Assembly (NCBI RefSeq): GCF_026210795.1
Contig: NC_089436.1
Span: 2,480,001-2,544,000, forward strand
Direction of reading: 5' to 3'
DNA length: 64,000 nucleotides
Source: Rhizophagus irregularis
Lineage: Eukaryota; Glomeromycota; Glomeromycetes; Glomerales; Glomeraceae
A program made the translations under genes and the position numbers. This document shows, in pieces, positions 13,727-25,422 of this stretch. Under the pieces are notes generated by a model. That model worked only from the letters and a program-made list of their open reading frames with translations. It was not told the origin of the DNA and did no database searches. Positions within the stretch are counted from its first letter, which is position 1. Each line of letters starts with the position of its first letter.

Positions 13727-16618
13727 TGGAAGTTCATTTTTTGTGATATTCAAACTTGAAAGAATTAATAATAAAAAAAAAAATTAAATTATCTACTTAA
13801 ATTATTCGAGATGTTCATCCAGAACGGTTTTATGTATATATAATTTTTCATTTATGCTTATGGTAATATTTATATATTTTAGAATCAAAGAAAGATAAAT
13901 ATTTTTTTTTTACTTTATTATTTTAAAATCATACTTTTTCTCCTTTTTACTTTATTTATTTATTTTCTTTTTCTATTATCTTATTAACTCTCTTAAAAAA
14001 AGTAAATAAACATAATGGATGTTTCAGAGATATAGTATAATTGAGTATAGAAAAATTATCTGAGATTGAGTCGTATTTATACAATACATACATATATAAA
14101 ATATTTTTAAGGTTCAAGAAAAAATTATAATATAAAAAAAAAGTTTGTGAAAAAAAAAACTGTTTTTTTTATTACCGAAAAAATTTTTTTATAATTTATG
14201 ATTTTTTATTTTTATTATCAAAGTGAAAATAGCATCAGTAAGAAACTTTATACAAGAATCAAAAGTAGTATGAATAGAATTAAACTGAGTCAGCTTCAGA
14301 TCCCACAGGAATCTAGAGGCACAATTAATTTATGAAAAAATTTATTTATCACCTTCAATGCCCTCGCCTATATCACATGATAATCATGTACTTTTTTGTG
14401 TGCCTGCGATCTCCCAGCGGCAACACAACTTTAAATCTCGATAGTTTTTTATTTGCAAATATATATTAAATTATTATAGATCCTAACCTTCTAACCCCAA
14501 ACTAATCCTAAATCTTCAACTATTAACCAACTTTATATTTAATACATAAGAATATATTACTGCCATCATTGTTTTTTCAACTCTTTTTTTCTTAGCTATT
14601 TTGAATTTAGAAAATTCATTCTTCAGCTTAAAATGACTGAAGATTTGGAATAGCTTCACCATACTGAATTAAATTAGTACCTTCAATGGAGCTGTATATA
14701 AAAAATGTAATTAATCTTTGTTATGTGGATTTTAGTATAATAAGATACCTACGTAAAGAATTAGAGTGGTTGTGTATTATCTATATTGTAGTATGAGTGA
14801 TAATTTGATATATCGTTAAACAAGTGTGTTTCAGATGTAGATATAGTCGCATTAAAACTTTCAAGAGAGGATTCCATTATTCATAGTTTAAGAGAGAGAG
14901 AATTGTTAAAGAAGTTTCATGAGATGATGAACATGTAAATGTGATAAATCACAAGATCAGGTATACATGTAGATTTCATATTTATTTTGTTATAACAATT
15001 TATTACTTCAGAGTTCAGAAGTACTTAACTAGAAACACGTAAGATCAGAAAAAAAAATAAAAAATTTTATACAATATGACGGTTAACCCAAATATTTTAT
15101 TTATTTTTTTTTTGAAAGTTAAATATATATACTGTATATCAAAAAAAAAGAAAGAGATTTCAATTTTTTCGAAAAAAAAAATAATATTCGAAACTTAAAC
15201 TTCTTTTTTAATGAAGCTTATAATTTAATAATATTTTTGTATTAAAAAACTTTTTTTAACAAACATTTACAACCATCGGCCACTTATTCCGCCACTCAAT
15301 CTTGTTGACTTACTAATATTATCTCTTCTTATAAAGAAATTTGCAAATAACTTGATATCTGTTGAACAAAAAAGACAAAAGAAACTCAGAAAAAGTTCTT
15401 CTCATTTCAAACAACTCTCTCAGAAGCTGTCCGACAATCACAACAATCTAAACGTGTGGAAAATACCGTAATAATATTTTTACGATAGGAAACTTTGGCA
15501 ACCAGCTCAAACTACAAAAAGAAGAATCTGCGCGGAAGAAAAGCATTTAATCGTATAAAGAACGCTTTATGGAAAAGTATGGGCCCATCAGTTGGTTGTG
15601 TTAGCAAAAGAAACAAGCTTTTCTCTCCAAAGGCTTCTAAATGGTAAATTTTAAGAAAGAAGGAAAGAAAAAAGTTTTTTTTTCTTTCATATTTTTTAAG
15701 AGGTAGGACGACATTATAAGGTTCAGTTTATTTGTGTATGACAAACCCTTTTTTAACATTTCATCCCAAAAATTTTATGGGTAAGAAACACCTCTTAATT
15801 AGAATTCAGTTTAAAAAAGTCTTTTTACTTTAATGAATTATCTCTTTGATTTTCTTCATTTTCTTCTACTGTTCTCATAGTTCTTCTCTGTATCAGAGAA
15901 AAGATATATATTCTGAACAAAAAAATATCTCGCGAATGTGATCCAATCTCATTCATCATCATACGTGCCACGATATAATCATTCACGAAAAATAAGACAT
16001 GCAAGTACATCGATTCGTATACAAATTATTTAATGGAATTAGTTTCTATTAAGGTCGATATTTAACTCTCTTCCCGACATTCAATTTAATTCAAACGATT
16101 CACAATATTTTTATTGTGGTCTATTTTATCAATGCATTCACTCTAACAACGGTAAATTCATAAGTTTACGCTGGTCATTTCCATCACTGCGGCTCCGTCC
16201 ATCCATATTTGTAAAATCATACCATATATGTAAAAAAAACTCAAGGAAAAGAATATGGCGGTTGCCAGCGAACCCTCCGTTCCAGGTGGTATATGGGCGG
16301 ACTCGCAGGCCGCAGCAAAAGGTGATCGGACAATCACGTGATTTCGAAAAATCACAAAGTTTTCGCAAGATTTTTCTTAACTCTCGTCGTTATATACGTT
16401 TATAAAAAAAAACGTGATTTTCTTTATAACTTAAAAAAATTTTTACAAACTTAAATTACAAGTCTTTTTACTAAATATATTTGATGGAAAAATATACCCT
16501 CATAAAGGTAAAACCGATAAAACCGATAGGCATCTGATTATCAAAAAATCTCAATCTGATTGGTTGGCCGAACCCCACCTTTCGTTATATATAAATTATA
16601 TAATATACCAAACTTCTG
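13727..16618. other. Gene-free region
   Basis: AT-rich sequence without a convincing gene. Overlapping minus-strand ORFs at 16138-16368 lie in slightly GC-richer DNA but carry no recognisable domain and no splice signals supporting a longer product. Confidence 0.5.
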
Positions 16619-16731
16619 GATAATTTAGGCCAAATGTGTAGTGCTAGCCAGAATTATAATTCGTTTGACAAATTTTTCGAAAAAATTACTGATAATCCTG
16701 GCCAGCACTATAAATTTGGCCTGGATTAGTA
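16619..16731. repeat. Foldback element, ~37-bp arms
   Basis: The left arm (from about 16619: ATAATTTAGGCCAAAT then GTGTAGTGCTAGCCAG then AATTAT) is an imperfect inverted copy of the right arm (about 16690-16731), whose reverse complement reads TAATCCAGGCCAAAT then TTATAGTGCTGGCCAG then GATTAT. The spacer is about 33 nt. No target duplication was resolved. Confidence 0.65.
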
Positions 16732-16919
16732 TATAGTCACATGACTGTTCGTTATATAATATTATATAGCTATATAGGGGCTTGTTCGGATGCGTTATAT
16801 AGTGTTTTATTATAAAAGTTCATTATATCCAGTGAAATAATTTATAAACAATCGGTTCTGGAAATTCTGGTTTGATATAACGAGATTTCGGTACAAACAG
16901 GTTCGTTATTCGTTATAAC

Positions 16920-17173
16920 TAGGGACGAGGGCTAATTAACCATGGTTAATTAATTAACAGTTAATTTGGTTTATTATATTTAACTAAAATTGACGTTAAT
17001 TTGGTTAATTACAATCAAAAAAGAGATTTAAATCATGTGATTATAGTTAATTTAGCTTAAACTAACAAAATCAATATATTTGACCAGAATTATAAAATTA
17101 ATCAATGTTAAATAACAGTTAATTAACTGGTTAATTAGCTAAATTATAATTAACCGTTAATTTACCATCCTTG
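16920..17173. mobile_element. hAT-like MITE, 8-bp TSD GTTATAAC
   Basis: A 254-bp element flanked by identical octamers GTTATAAC (16912-16919 and 17174-17181). The termini are TAGGGACGAGG on the left and CAAGGATGG on the right in reverse complement. Subterminal parts are rich in TTAACCG/GGTTAATTAA words in both orientations. The 8-bp duplication and TAGGG-type ends are typical of hAT elements. It sits in DNA resembling the TA-flanked elements at 38.7 and 43.4 kb (ATATAACGA words), so it may be a nested insertion. Confidence 0.75.
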
Positions 17174-17181
17174 GTTATAAC

Positions 17182-18251
17182 CAGTGGCGAACAATCGCAT
17201 GTTTATTATTGTAAAAAAGGAGTTTATATTGTACGCGCGTAAGATGCTTTATTTTGCGATATGTCATAAAATTCATAACGCATGTGGAAAGTTGCACATT
17301 TATTATAGTAAATGAGGAGTTTAACAAATTGTGTAAATCATCAAATTTCCGAGATTGGCAATTAAAATACCTTAGTTTAAAACCAATCAGTATATCTCAA
17401 TAAATTTATTACATTTGTGTTACAATCATTGCAAAAAAGAATATTGAAACAAGGAGAAAAAATAATTTATTATTGCACCGATAAGGGAACTTGCACATAA
17501 TATATGAGCTCACCTCCGATTTAACAACGAATCAAATTATAATATTGTATAAAGCATTCAAATTCTGCTTTATTGGTTTCTAAGATTGACATTATTTCAT
17601 AAAAAACTAAAATCACATGATTTATAGCAGAAATGACTAATGAATTTTTTCATATGATTATATGATTTGGGCGTGATTTTTATTATGATAGTAAATTTAG
17701 TAAATTCTAAATATGTATTATTTATATTACAAATAGGTTTGTTCATCAGGTATATCTGCAAGTCGGGTGATTCCTAGAAATTAGTTCAATGTACAGTATA
17801 TACGTGAATGGTGAGGGTAAAGTAAACAAATATGTTTGCAACATTATAAGCTAAAATTGTGCAGCGGAGTTATATTCTTCAAGCTCGAAATTATTTAATA
17901 ATAGGAATCTGGTAGTTATCTAAATCCAAGGTTTTTATGAGAGAATAAGCTACTTAGCGAATGATCGTTGAGCATATAATAATTAGCATATCATATATAT
18001 GAAATACGTCCCTATAAAAAATTTTAAAAAAATGATCATTTATCGGAATTTTTCCCAGAAAATTTTTTATAGGGCGTTCTTGTGGATTTTACTTCCAAAC
18101 TATAAAATTAATAATTACATTAAATATATATTTCTTACGTCTCAATATAAATATTTCTTACTTTAAATTTCTTACTTTAAATTTTAGGAGTTGAAACTTT
18201 AATAAAGTTCTTTCTAATAACATGACCTTTAATTTGAATTTTTTCAAAGAT
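17182..18251. other. Gene-free region with one hairpin
   Basis: No gene seen. A short inverted repeat spans 18008-18077: CGTCCCTATAAAAAATTTT is mirrored by AAAATTTTTTATAGGGCG about 30 nt downstream. Confidence 0.5.
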
Positions 18252-18676
18252 AGCCCTATGAAAAATAAGTGTCCAGAAATTGGTCCGGAAATTGACCTGA
18301 AATATACATATTTTCATAAAATTTGGCACAAAAAGATGGTTAACAGGTGATCATCATTATAATTGCTTTTAATCCAAAAATTTTATATCATAGATATATA
18401 GTATTTTTGCTTGCTCAGCAAAGGTTATGAATGTCAGTTTTGTGCTTTTTGTTTTACAAAATTAATTTATCCTTTTTTGGAAACAATTTGTCCTGAATTT
18501 TTCATGTCCGGAATTTGTCCAGAATTTTATACTGGACAAATTCTAGACAAATTCTGGACAAAGTCCGGGTACATCAAAATTTTAAGTATCAAATTTGTAG
18601 CAAAAATAGACATTTTCCAGCCAGATTTATTCCGGACAATTTCTGGACATTTCGTGGGATATTTATTTTTTATAAG
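18252..18676. mobile_element. Inverted-repeat element with GTCCAGAAATTG ends
   Basis: The left end (near 18252) contains AAGTGTCCAGAAATTGGTCC then GGAA. The right end (near 18630-18676), in reverse complement, contains AAATGTCCAGAAATTGTCC then GGAA. The interior has several further TGTCC/CTGGACA words in both orientations (18490-18570). Target duplication and exact borders were not determined. ORFs at 18411-18697 lie entirely within this repeat-rich DNA and are not convincing proteins. Confidence 0.5.
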
Positions 18677-18699
18677 GTAGGTTCCAGAGTAGCCTAATA

Positions 18700-19085
18700 A
18701 AACTGAAAATTTCGCCTCAAGTTGTATATTGAGAATTGATTGATTTTCAGGAGCTATTTAGAAGAGTATTTCGAACTTTGCAACGCAATGATAGGATATT
18801 TTTTTAGTTAAAACAGTCTTAAGTTGTTGGAATACCATAAAATTTTAGAATATGTTTGAATTCAGATAATTTCAAGAAGTCTTCGTGTTTTATAGTTTAC
18901 ATTCATTTCTTCTTTATTGTTTGAAATGGATTCACAAGCTACTTCTTGTCCTTTCTTACTTACAGATTTATCACGTTGGTCATCAAGGTTTTCTTATCGT
19001 AGAAATTATTTAAATCTTTTGAATCAATTTTATTTACATGAAGTAGAGTTTTGTATGATCATTTTACTGAGATTTCACTGAATTT
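18700..19085 (-). pseudogene. Relic of a second kinase-like domain
   Basis: Minus-strand DNA here is clearly homologous to the second kinase-like domain of the gene at 39439-41922. In order, it retains versions of [11 protein letters not shown], of [10 protein letters not shown] (here KKGQEVACESI) and of [14 protein letters not shown] (here LSEFKHILKFYGIP). It then jumps by deletion to DNA matching 39960-40015 (AATTTCGC, TGTATTGAGAATTG, TTTCAGGAGCTA). Stops and frameshifts interrupt it. It lies directly after the stop of the kinase gene at 19099-20571. The simplest reading is that this gene once had the two-domain layout and lost the second domain. Confidence 0.8.
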
Positions 19086-19098
19086 AATCTTTTTCAAA

Positions 19099-20571
19099 TT
19101 AATAATTAGAATCTTTAATTAATTTATCGAGAGATGAAACAACTTTTTGAATATTTGGACGTTCATTTGGTTCAAACTTCCAACAATCTAATTTGGTAAA
19201 TAAATGGACAAATAAGTTAAATTCTATTAATTAATTTTCTGTTAATATAACTTAGAATATCACACCGCATAAATAGACGTAGGTAGCTGTTTCTTTCCCT
19301 TGTTCACAAGGTTCGAAGAAGCATTTCCATTAAACAAATAACGCTGTAATGCTCTTGCCCTCGGAAACAATTAAGACTCCATATTCGAGCAGCCTACCGC
19401 CTAACAGCAAATATTAATTGTAATAAAATGAACTACCTTTGTATAAGTTACTATATTCAACAGGAGTGCCTTCGATAATTTCTTCTCTTTCTCCATTTAT
19501 TATTGCCAAGCTTAACATTATGTCATAATCAGTATCAGAGAATGGTTTACGTCCACTTGAAATTTGCCATAAAAGCACTCCAATACTATACATATCGGAC
19601 ATTTTACTTAATTTATAATTTTCAACAATAAAATGTTTTGGATCTATATAAGGTATTATGCCAATTATACGCAATACATTATTTGTATCTTCAGATGTTT
19701 CTTTTGTTGATGTAGATAAACCAAAGTCTGCCAATTTAATAGTTTTCTTATGTATAAGTATATTATTCGCATGCTATTAATTTTTAATATTGATTAATTT
19801 CATTATAAATAAAATGATCGATTTATAAAGTTTAAACTAAATATTACCAGATCACAATGAATAATATCTTTATTGTGTAAATGTTGTAATGCTTTTGCCA
19901 ATTGTAAAGCCAAGCTAAGTTTATCATACCAATTAAGTTCATTAAAATGGTTGCTTAAGTATTTATTTAATGTACCACTATCAGCATATTCCAATACTAG
20001 GCAGTATTTGTTGATTTGATATACCGTATCTATTAGAAAAAATGGTTAAAAAAAAAGATAATTAAGACGGGATAATTCACAATCAAACTTGTGGCAACTA
20101 AATACATGATTTTCAAATTAATAGCGATTTCTCACGAATCAAGTCCTAAAAAACTAAATTATACCTACCAGCATTTATTTCTGTTATTCCACAAAATCGT
20201 AAAATATTTTCATGATGGTTAACAAGTTTGTGTATTTTTAACTAAAAACAGAAAATATAACTCTAATTTAGGAATGATAAACAATTTCGGCACATACGTT
20301 AAAAAAAAAATAATTTAATTTATACCTCTTTTACAACAAGAGTCATTTTATTATTATTGAAGGTTTTCAAAGCAAAATTTTTATTTTTTCGATTAGCACG
20401 GAACACGGTTCCAAATGAACCTCTACCTGTCAGTTCAATATTTTTAAAGCTTGAAAAATCATATTTTTTGTTAGATAATAATTCTAGCAGATCTTTTTCG
20501 GTATTCTTTAACGATTTCTTTTTGAATTTTAATTTTATCTTTATGATTTTTATAGAACTAAGCAGTGACAT
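19099..20571 (-). CDS. TKL-type protein kinase, single domain
   Basis: Predicted 308-aa Ser/Thr or dual-specificity kinase of the expanded Glomeromycotina TKL type. Exons on the minus strand: 20571-20326, 20241-20169, 20029-19848, 19773-19437 and 19187-19099; every junction keeps frame. Landmarks: glycine loop GRGSFGTV (about residue 49), VAIK-type lysine in FALKTF, catalytic loop HCDLHANN (164-171) with Cys replacing the usual Arg of HRD, intact DFG (183-185), the APE-region substitute IPYIDPK, then CWKFEPNERP near the end. It is nearly all kinase domain. The start ATG is supported by similarity to the start of the 41922 gene. Intron 4 is about 250 nt, far longer than the others. A relic of a second domain follows the stop. 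It is divergent from the kinase gene at 21544 with 972 nt between start codons. Confidence 0.88.
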
Positions 20572-20701
20572 TTTTTAATTTTCTTAGTTTCCACCCTGAT
20601 GTGTCTCTTGTTTATATAAATCTGGGTGCACCAATTAGAAAATCCATGCATTTCTCTGTTTTATTTCCAATTACAAACAGGAGCAAAAATATGACCCGCC
20701 G

Positions 20702-20762
20702 CATGCACGTTGTCAATCACATTTTTTTTACAACACTGAATAGGATCGACAACGTGCATGAC
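20702..20762. repeat. Hairpin between divergent kinase genes
   Basis: CATGCACGTTGTCAATC (20702-20718) is mirrored by GATCGACAACGTGCATG (20744-20760), giving a 17-bp stem with one mismatch around a ~25-nt loop. Further outward, CCCG (20695) pairs with CGGG (20771). It lies between the two kinase start codons and could be a regulatory structure or a tiny foldback element. Confidence 0.55.
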
Positions 20763-21543
20763 GTACATGACGGGACAAGATTTCATATATTTGCCAAATA
20801 GGAAATCCCCCCGTGTTCGACTGTATCAATTCTTTATATATCAATAATAAAAATGAATATGAAGCATACCCCTATCGATTGTACTTTTTTATCTCTAATT
20901 ACGGTGGGATTATATTCTAATTCGAGAAATTTCTTTTAAGGATTATTACAGTTCTAAGAAAACGAAATTTCTTTGTTTTAAAATTTACTTTTTACCATAT
21001 AATCTTGGAAGAGTGATTATTATAATGTTTCTTTGTTGTTTAATTATAATAAGTAACAATGAAACCTATATTATGTTCTAAATGGAATGTATAGAATTTT
21101 AGAATGTTCTCATAACGGAAAAGGAAAATGATTTGCAGTTAATTTTTTTTATTTTGTGAATCAAAAACGGAATTGTATTTGCTTTTACGGTTCCGATTAT
21201 AATAATTTGCTAGCAAAAGAATCCAGGCGCCGTGTAGTACATTGTTAATAAAACTTTCATCACTTGTCATTTCGAGAGAATTTATTTTTTTTAATAGCTG
21301 AACAATTTTTTTTGAAATAGATTTACACATGAAAGTGAGAACAAATAAAGGATGGCTGAATGTATGAATGGAAAAATATCATTTATGGTATAAACTTGTG
21401 TACACAATCGTAAATAGCAATTTATTTGTTTATTATTTTTTGGTACGTGACAGTTAAAAAAATCAATGAACACTAATTTGGAATGACGGATTTTTTTTAA
21501 AAAACATAAAAAGCCCAAAGTAATATCTAAAGAATTGATAAAA

Positions 21544-24240
21544 ATGCCTCTAAAATCTTTAAAATTAGTACTTAAGCGAAAGATAAACAAGTTCAAGGGA
21601 ACGATTGGTGCTGGTAATATTGAGATAGGACATATCGATCGTAACAATTTATTGGAAGATTTTATTACTAAAAAAGAAATCAAATGTTATGAATATACGG
21701 ACTTCAGAGAAATTCAATCGATAGAAAGAGGAAACGTTGTGCGTGCTAAGTTTGAAGGTGAATTTTTTGCTTTGAAATCTTTAAATGATGACGATATAAC
21801 TATTCGCAAAGTTATTGATGAGGTACTGTATATAAAATGGTCTAATAAATTAATTAAGTAATTAATTAAAAATTAATTTATCTTTATATTTACAAAATAT
21901 ATAGTTAAAATTACTTTACAATATTGATCATGAAAATATTTTAAAGTTTAACGGTATCTCAAGGATAGAAGGAGGTATGATAATTATATCCAATTTCAAT
22001 TTTTCGTTACCATTTTTCTTTATAATGTGGAATAATAATTAATATTATATGCTTTTTTAATTTTTCCAGATATACCTCAAATATCTCAAAAAAATAAGTA
22101 CCTTTTAGTTTTGGAATATGCTAATAGTGGTACATTAAGTACTTATTTAGATAAGCATTTTTATGAGCTTAATTGGAATGATAAATATCGGTTAGCATTT
22201 CAACTAGCAAGTGCCGTTTTATATTTACATGATAATAAGATTATTCATCAAGAACTGGTAATATTTAGTTTATAAATTGATTAATTTATTCGAATGATGT
22301 TATTTATTATATATATATATTTTTAGTATGTCGATAATATACTTGTACATCAGAAAGTTATTAAGCTGGCAAGTTTTGGTTTACCGTCAGTAACATTTAA
22401 AGAGTCTAGTAATGCATTTTTATTTGACATCATACCTTATATGGATCCAAAAAGTTTCAATACTAAAGATTATGAATTAGGCAATCATTCTGATGTGTAT
22501 AGTGTTGGTGTACTTTTATGGCAGATTTCAAGTGGATGTCAACCATTTCGTACTGGAGGGTATAATGCAAATTTAGCAACAGCAATATTAAGTGGACAGA
22601 GAGAAGACATTATTGACAAAACTCCATTGGAATATAGTAAATTATATACAGGTAACAAAATTTGTTCAATGTCTAATAAAGGTTCTACAATCATGTTTAT
22701 TGATTATTTTTATAGAATGTTGGAAACTTGAACCAGCTGAACGACCAAGTATGCGAAAAGTTGTCACAACTCTTGAGACTCTTTTAAATCAGCCCGAAAT
22801 CCTTGTTATTAAAGAAGACAATGAGAAAATAAAAGATAATAATGCGACTGAAGATGATAATGAGGAAATAAAAGATAACGCAGCCGAATGGGTTAAAAAT
22901 ATCTTGAAAAATAAAGAAGTTCAGTTCATTCCATTTAATGATTTAAAGAATTCAAAACTACTTAGTGTAGGAGCTTTTGGATCTGTTATGAAAGCAGTTT
23001 GGACTAAAACAGATAACTTCGTTGTTTACAAAAGATTAATTAACACTGCCACTAAATATAATGCTTTGGATGTATTTATCCATGAATTAAAAATACATTT
23101 GCATTTGCTACCTAACTATTATAGTGATAGGATTGTACGTTGCTTAGGTATCAGCCAAGGTAATTAAATGTTTTTATTTAAATTTCACTTTTATATTTAA
23201 ATAACATTTTTTTTTTCTAGATGTTACGACAAAAGAATATTTACTTGTTATGCAATATGCTAATGGCGGTGACCTTCAAAATTATCTCAATAATAGAAAC
23301 TTAAGTTGGAATGATAAGAAAAAATTGTCATATCAAATTGCAGATGGGCTAAATTATTTGCATAATGAAAATGTATTACATAAAGATTTGGTATGTGTAT
23401 AATTTTTATATTAATTATTAAGAAGTAGCCGTAGGTAGCTTCGTGTCACAGGAGCTTTACATTTTTTTTTATGGGTCAGATTGGGTAGGTTAGGGTTAGA
23501 TTAGTTGTAGTTTATTGAAATCACCTGCAGTGATATTAACAATTTTTAATTATGTTATTATATTAATAATATATTTAATAATTATTTTATTTTAGCATTC
23601 AAAAAATATAGTTATTCATGAAGGGAATGCCAAAATTATAGACTTCGGTATTTCGAAAATTCAAGATCAGATATCTGGAGCTCATACGCGTTATCGTGGA
23701 ATTATTGCATATATAGAACCTAAACGTCTCTTAAATCTAGATTTTCCATATACTAAATCCTCCGATGTTTATAGCTTTGGAGTATTAATGTGGGAAATTT
23801 CTAGTGGTCAACCTCCATTTAAAGATAATTATTGCACAGGTGGTGATATAAAGGTACTTGCTCTTAATATTAATAATGGAAAACGTGAAAACCCAGTTTC
23901 TGGTACTCCTAAAGAATATGAAGAACTTTATAAAAAATGTTGGAATCAAGAACCTGATCAAAGACCAATTACTAAGGACATATTGGACGAGCTTATAAAA
24001 ATGAATTTTGAAGTAAATGAAGGTATGTATTATTGTTTTTATTGTTTATTTTTTATATCTTATATGTTTAATTATGTTTAAATATAGCTATAAATCATGT
24101 TAGATCAAATGTAGATTTGGAAAACGACTTATTTAGTAAGCATATTACTCTTATTATTTAGTAATTTATTATTTTAAAATTATGAATAGCATCGAATAAC
24201 TAATTATTTCATTATTTACTATATTTTAGTTCCAACTTAA
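21544..24240 (+). CDS. Tandem pseudokinase-kinase protein
   Basis: Two TKL-like kinase domains in one frame over exons 21544-21822, 21905-21974, 22070-22257, 22327-22651, 22716-23159, 23221-23390, 23596-24022 and 24088 onward. The last exon either stops at TAG 24159-24161 (658 aa) or splices at 24135 to 24230 and stops at 24240. Domain 1 (about 60-330) keeps the VAIK lysine (FFALKSL), but its glycine loop is lost (ERGNVV), HRD is HQE (176-178), and DFG is SFG (195-197), so it is predicted to be catalytically dead. An acidic linker (about 315-350) follows. Domain 2 (about 360-640) is complete: GAFGSV (373), lysine in VVYKRL, HKDLHSKN (489-496), DFG (508-510). The pseudokinase-then-kinase order is that of JAK proteins, though no homology to JAK is implied. 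The ATG is chosen because an upstream in-frame codon is TTG, not ATG. Confidence 0.87.
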
Positions 24241-25042
24241 TATGTAGCTTCATATTTCGCTGTTAACCAATAAGTTTATGAATGTATATCCTCTCTGATT
24301 GTCACCAGCCTAAGAAATTTTTAATTTTTTTATAATTTATACAACATTTGTACATGTAATTTTATGAGAAAAAAGATTTCTAAGTTCAAAAGGTTTTTAC
24401 TTAGAAAGTTGTTGAGAAAAATGCAATGTTTTGATTTTTACATATAATTTTAAATAAACAAGAGGTCTTGTTCAGAGGGGAGTTTACACAATACTGATTA
24501 TCAAGCAGGAACTTGTAGGCAAACATTTATGATCTGCATCCAGCCTCTAAACTTCAATTATTTGATTATTGGTTTTTTTCTCATAAAATAGAAACTAAAG
24601 ACAATTTACAATCATTTGAAGTTAATTAAAATTCAGAAAAACTTTATTTTTGTAAATTAGAATACACTTGCATTTTTTTTATTTTGAATGTTTAAAAGAG
24701 TCTATTTTTTATTGAAAATAAATTTTTATCAGTTCACTGAGTTCAGTAAAAAAATGTAATAAATTACAAATTATACAATTTATATGATTATATAAATAAC
24801 AATGAATTGTGTGCAAGTATTTTACAGTATATGAAATATTATTATTAAATACAATTTTATTTATCATACGAAACTCACTGACGAAACAAATGTTGCAGTA
24901 ATGTGAAATTTTTAAATTCATTACAAAAACAACTTTGTAAATTGTATAAGCAGATTATTGTTACATTGTTACAAAAAAAATCTATTTTTATCTTAAAAAA
25001 TTCTATTAAAAAAATTACACTCTCTGTTGAAAAAAAAATACA
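24241..25042. other. Intergenic region, no gene seen
   Basis: AT-rich spacer after the plus-strand kinase. The minus-strand ORF at 24709-24921 lacks any recognisable domain. Confidence 0.5.
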
Positions 25043-25044
25043 TA

Positions 25045-25420
25045 TGGAGCAAAAGGGGGGAATGGGATAATTCCGTAATTTTAAAAAAATCGCAATTTAA
25101 ATCACGTGATAAATTTGGCAGATCATCACTTAATTGTGAAATAAATTGACTTTCGGACCTTTTTTTTTTTATCTAAAACTAAATCTTACAGGCAATTTAC
25201 TAAGAGTATTGATTTTCTTTTAATAAGTTTATGTTGCTTGTTAATTCTATAAAAGTAAAATGCAAATAATAAGAAAATTTCAAAATTAAACTTTTTTACT
25301 AATATATTATTAATAAAAAATCATATTTTCTTAATAATTGGACTAATAGACATATAATTATAATAAAATCTCAAATTTGAATTTTTTGGCCTATCCCCCT
25401 TTTTGCTACGGGCGTCCCCA
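25045..25420. mobile_element. TA-flanked MITE, copy 1
   Basis: A 376-bp element with TA on both sides (25043-25044, 25421-25422). It is almost identical along its length to the copy at 30412-30797. Its left terminus has lost 10 nt (TGGAGCAAAA instead of TGGGGACGCCCGTAGCAAAA); the right terminus is whole. It carries a TCACGTGA octamer at 25102-25109. TA duplication and short terminal inverted repeats fit a non-autonomous Tc1/mariner-type element. Confidence 0.85.
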
Positions 25421-25422
25421 TA

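Noticed and set aside
13539-13787. 82-codon plus-strand ORF
   Set aside because: Starts inside the Harbinger-like MITE and runs past its border; composition and position make it a by-product.
23421-23520. TTAGGGTTAG-like words in intron 6 of the plus-strand kinase, possible telomeric sequence
   Set aside because: Only one or two loose units, not an array; cannot be separated from chance.
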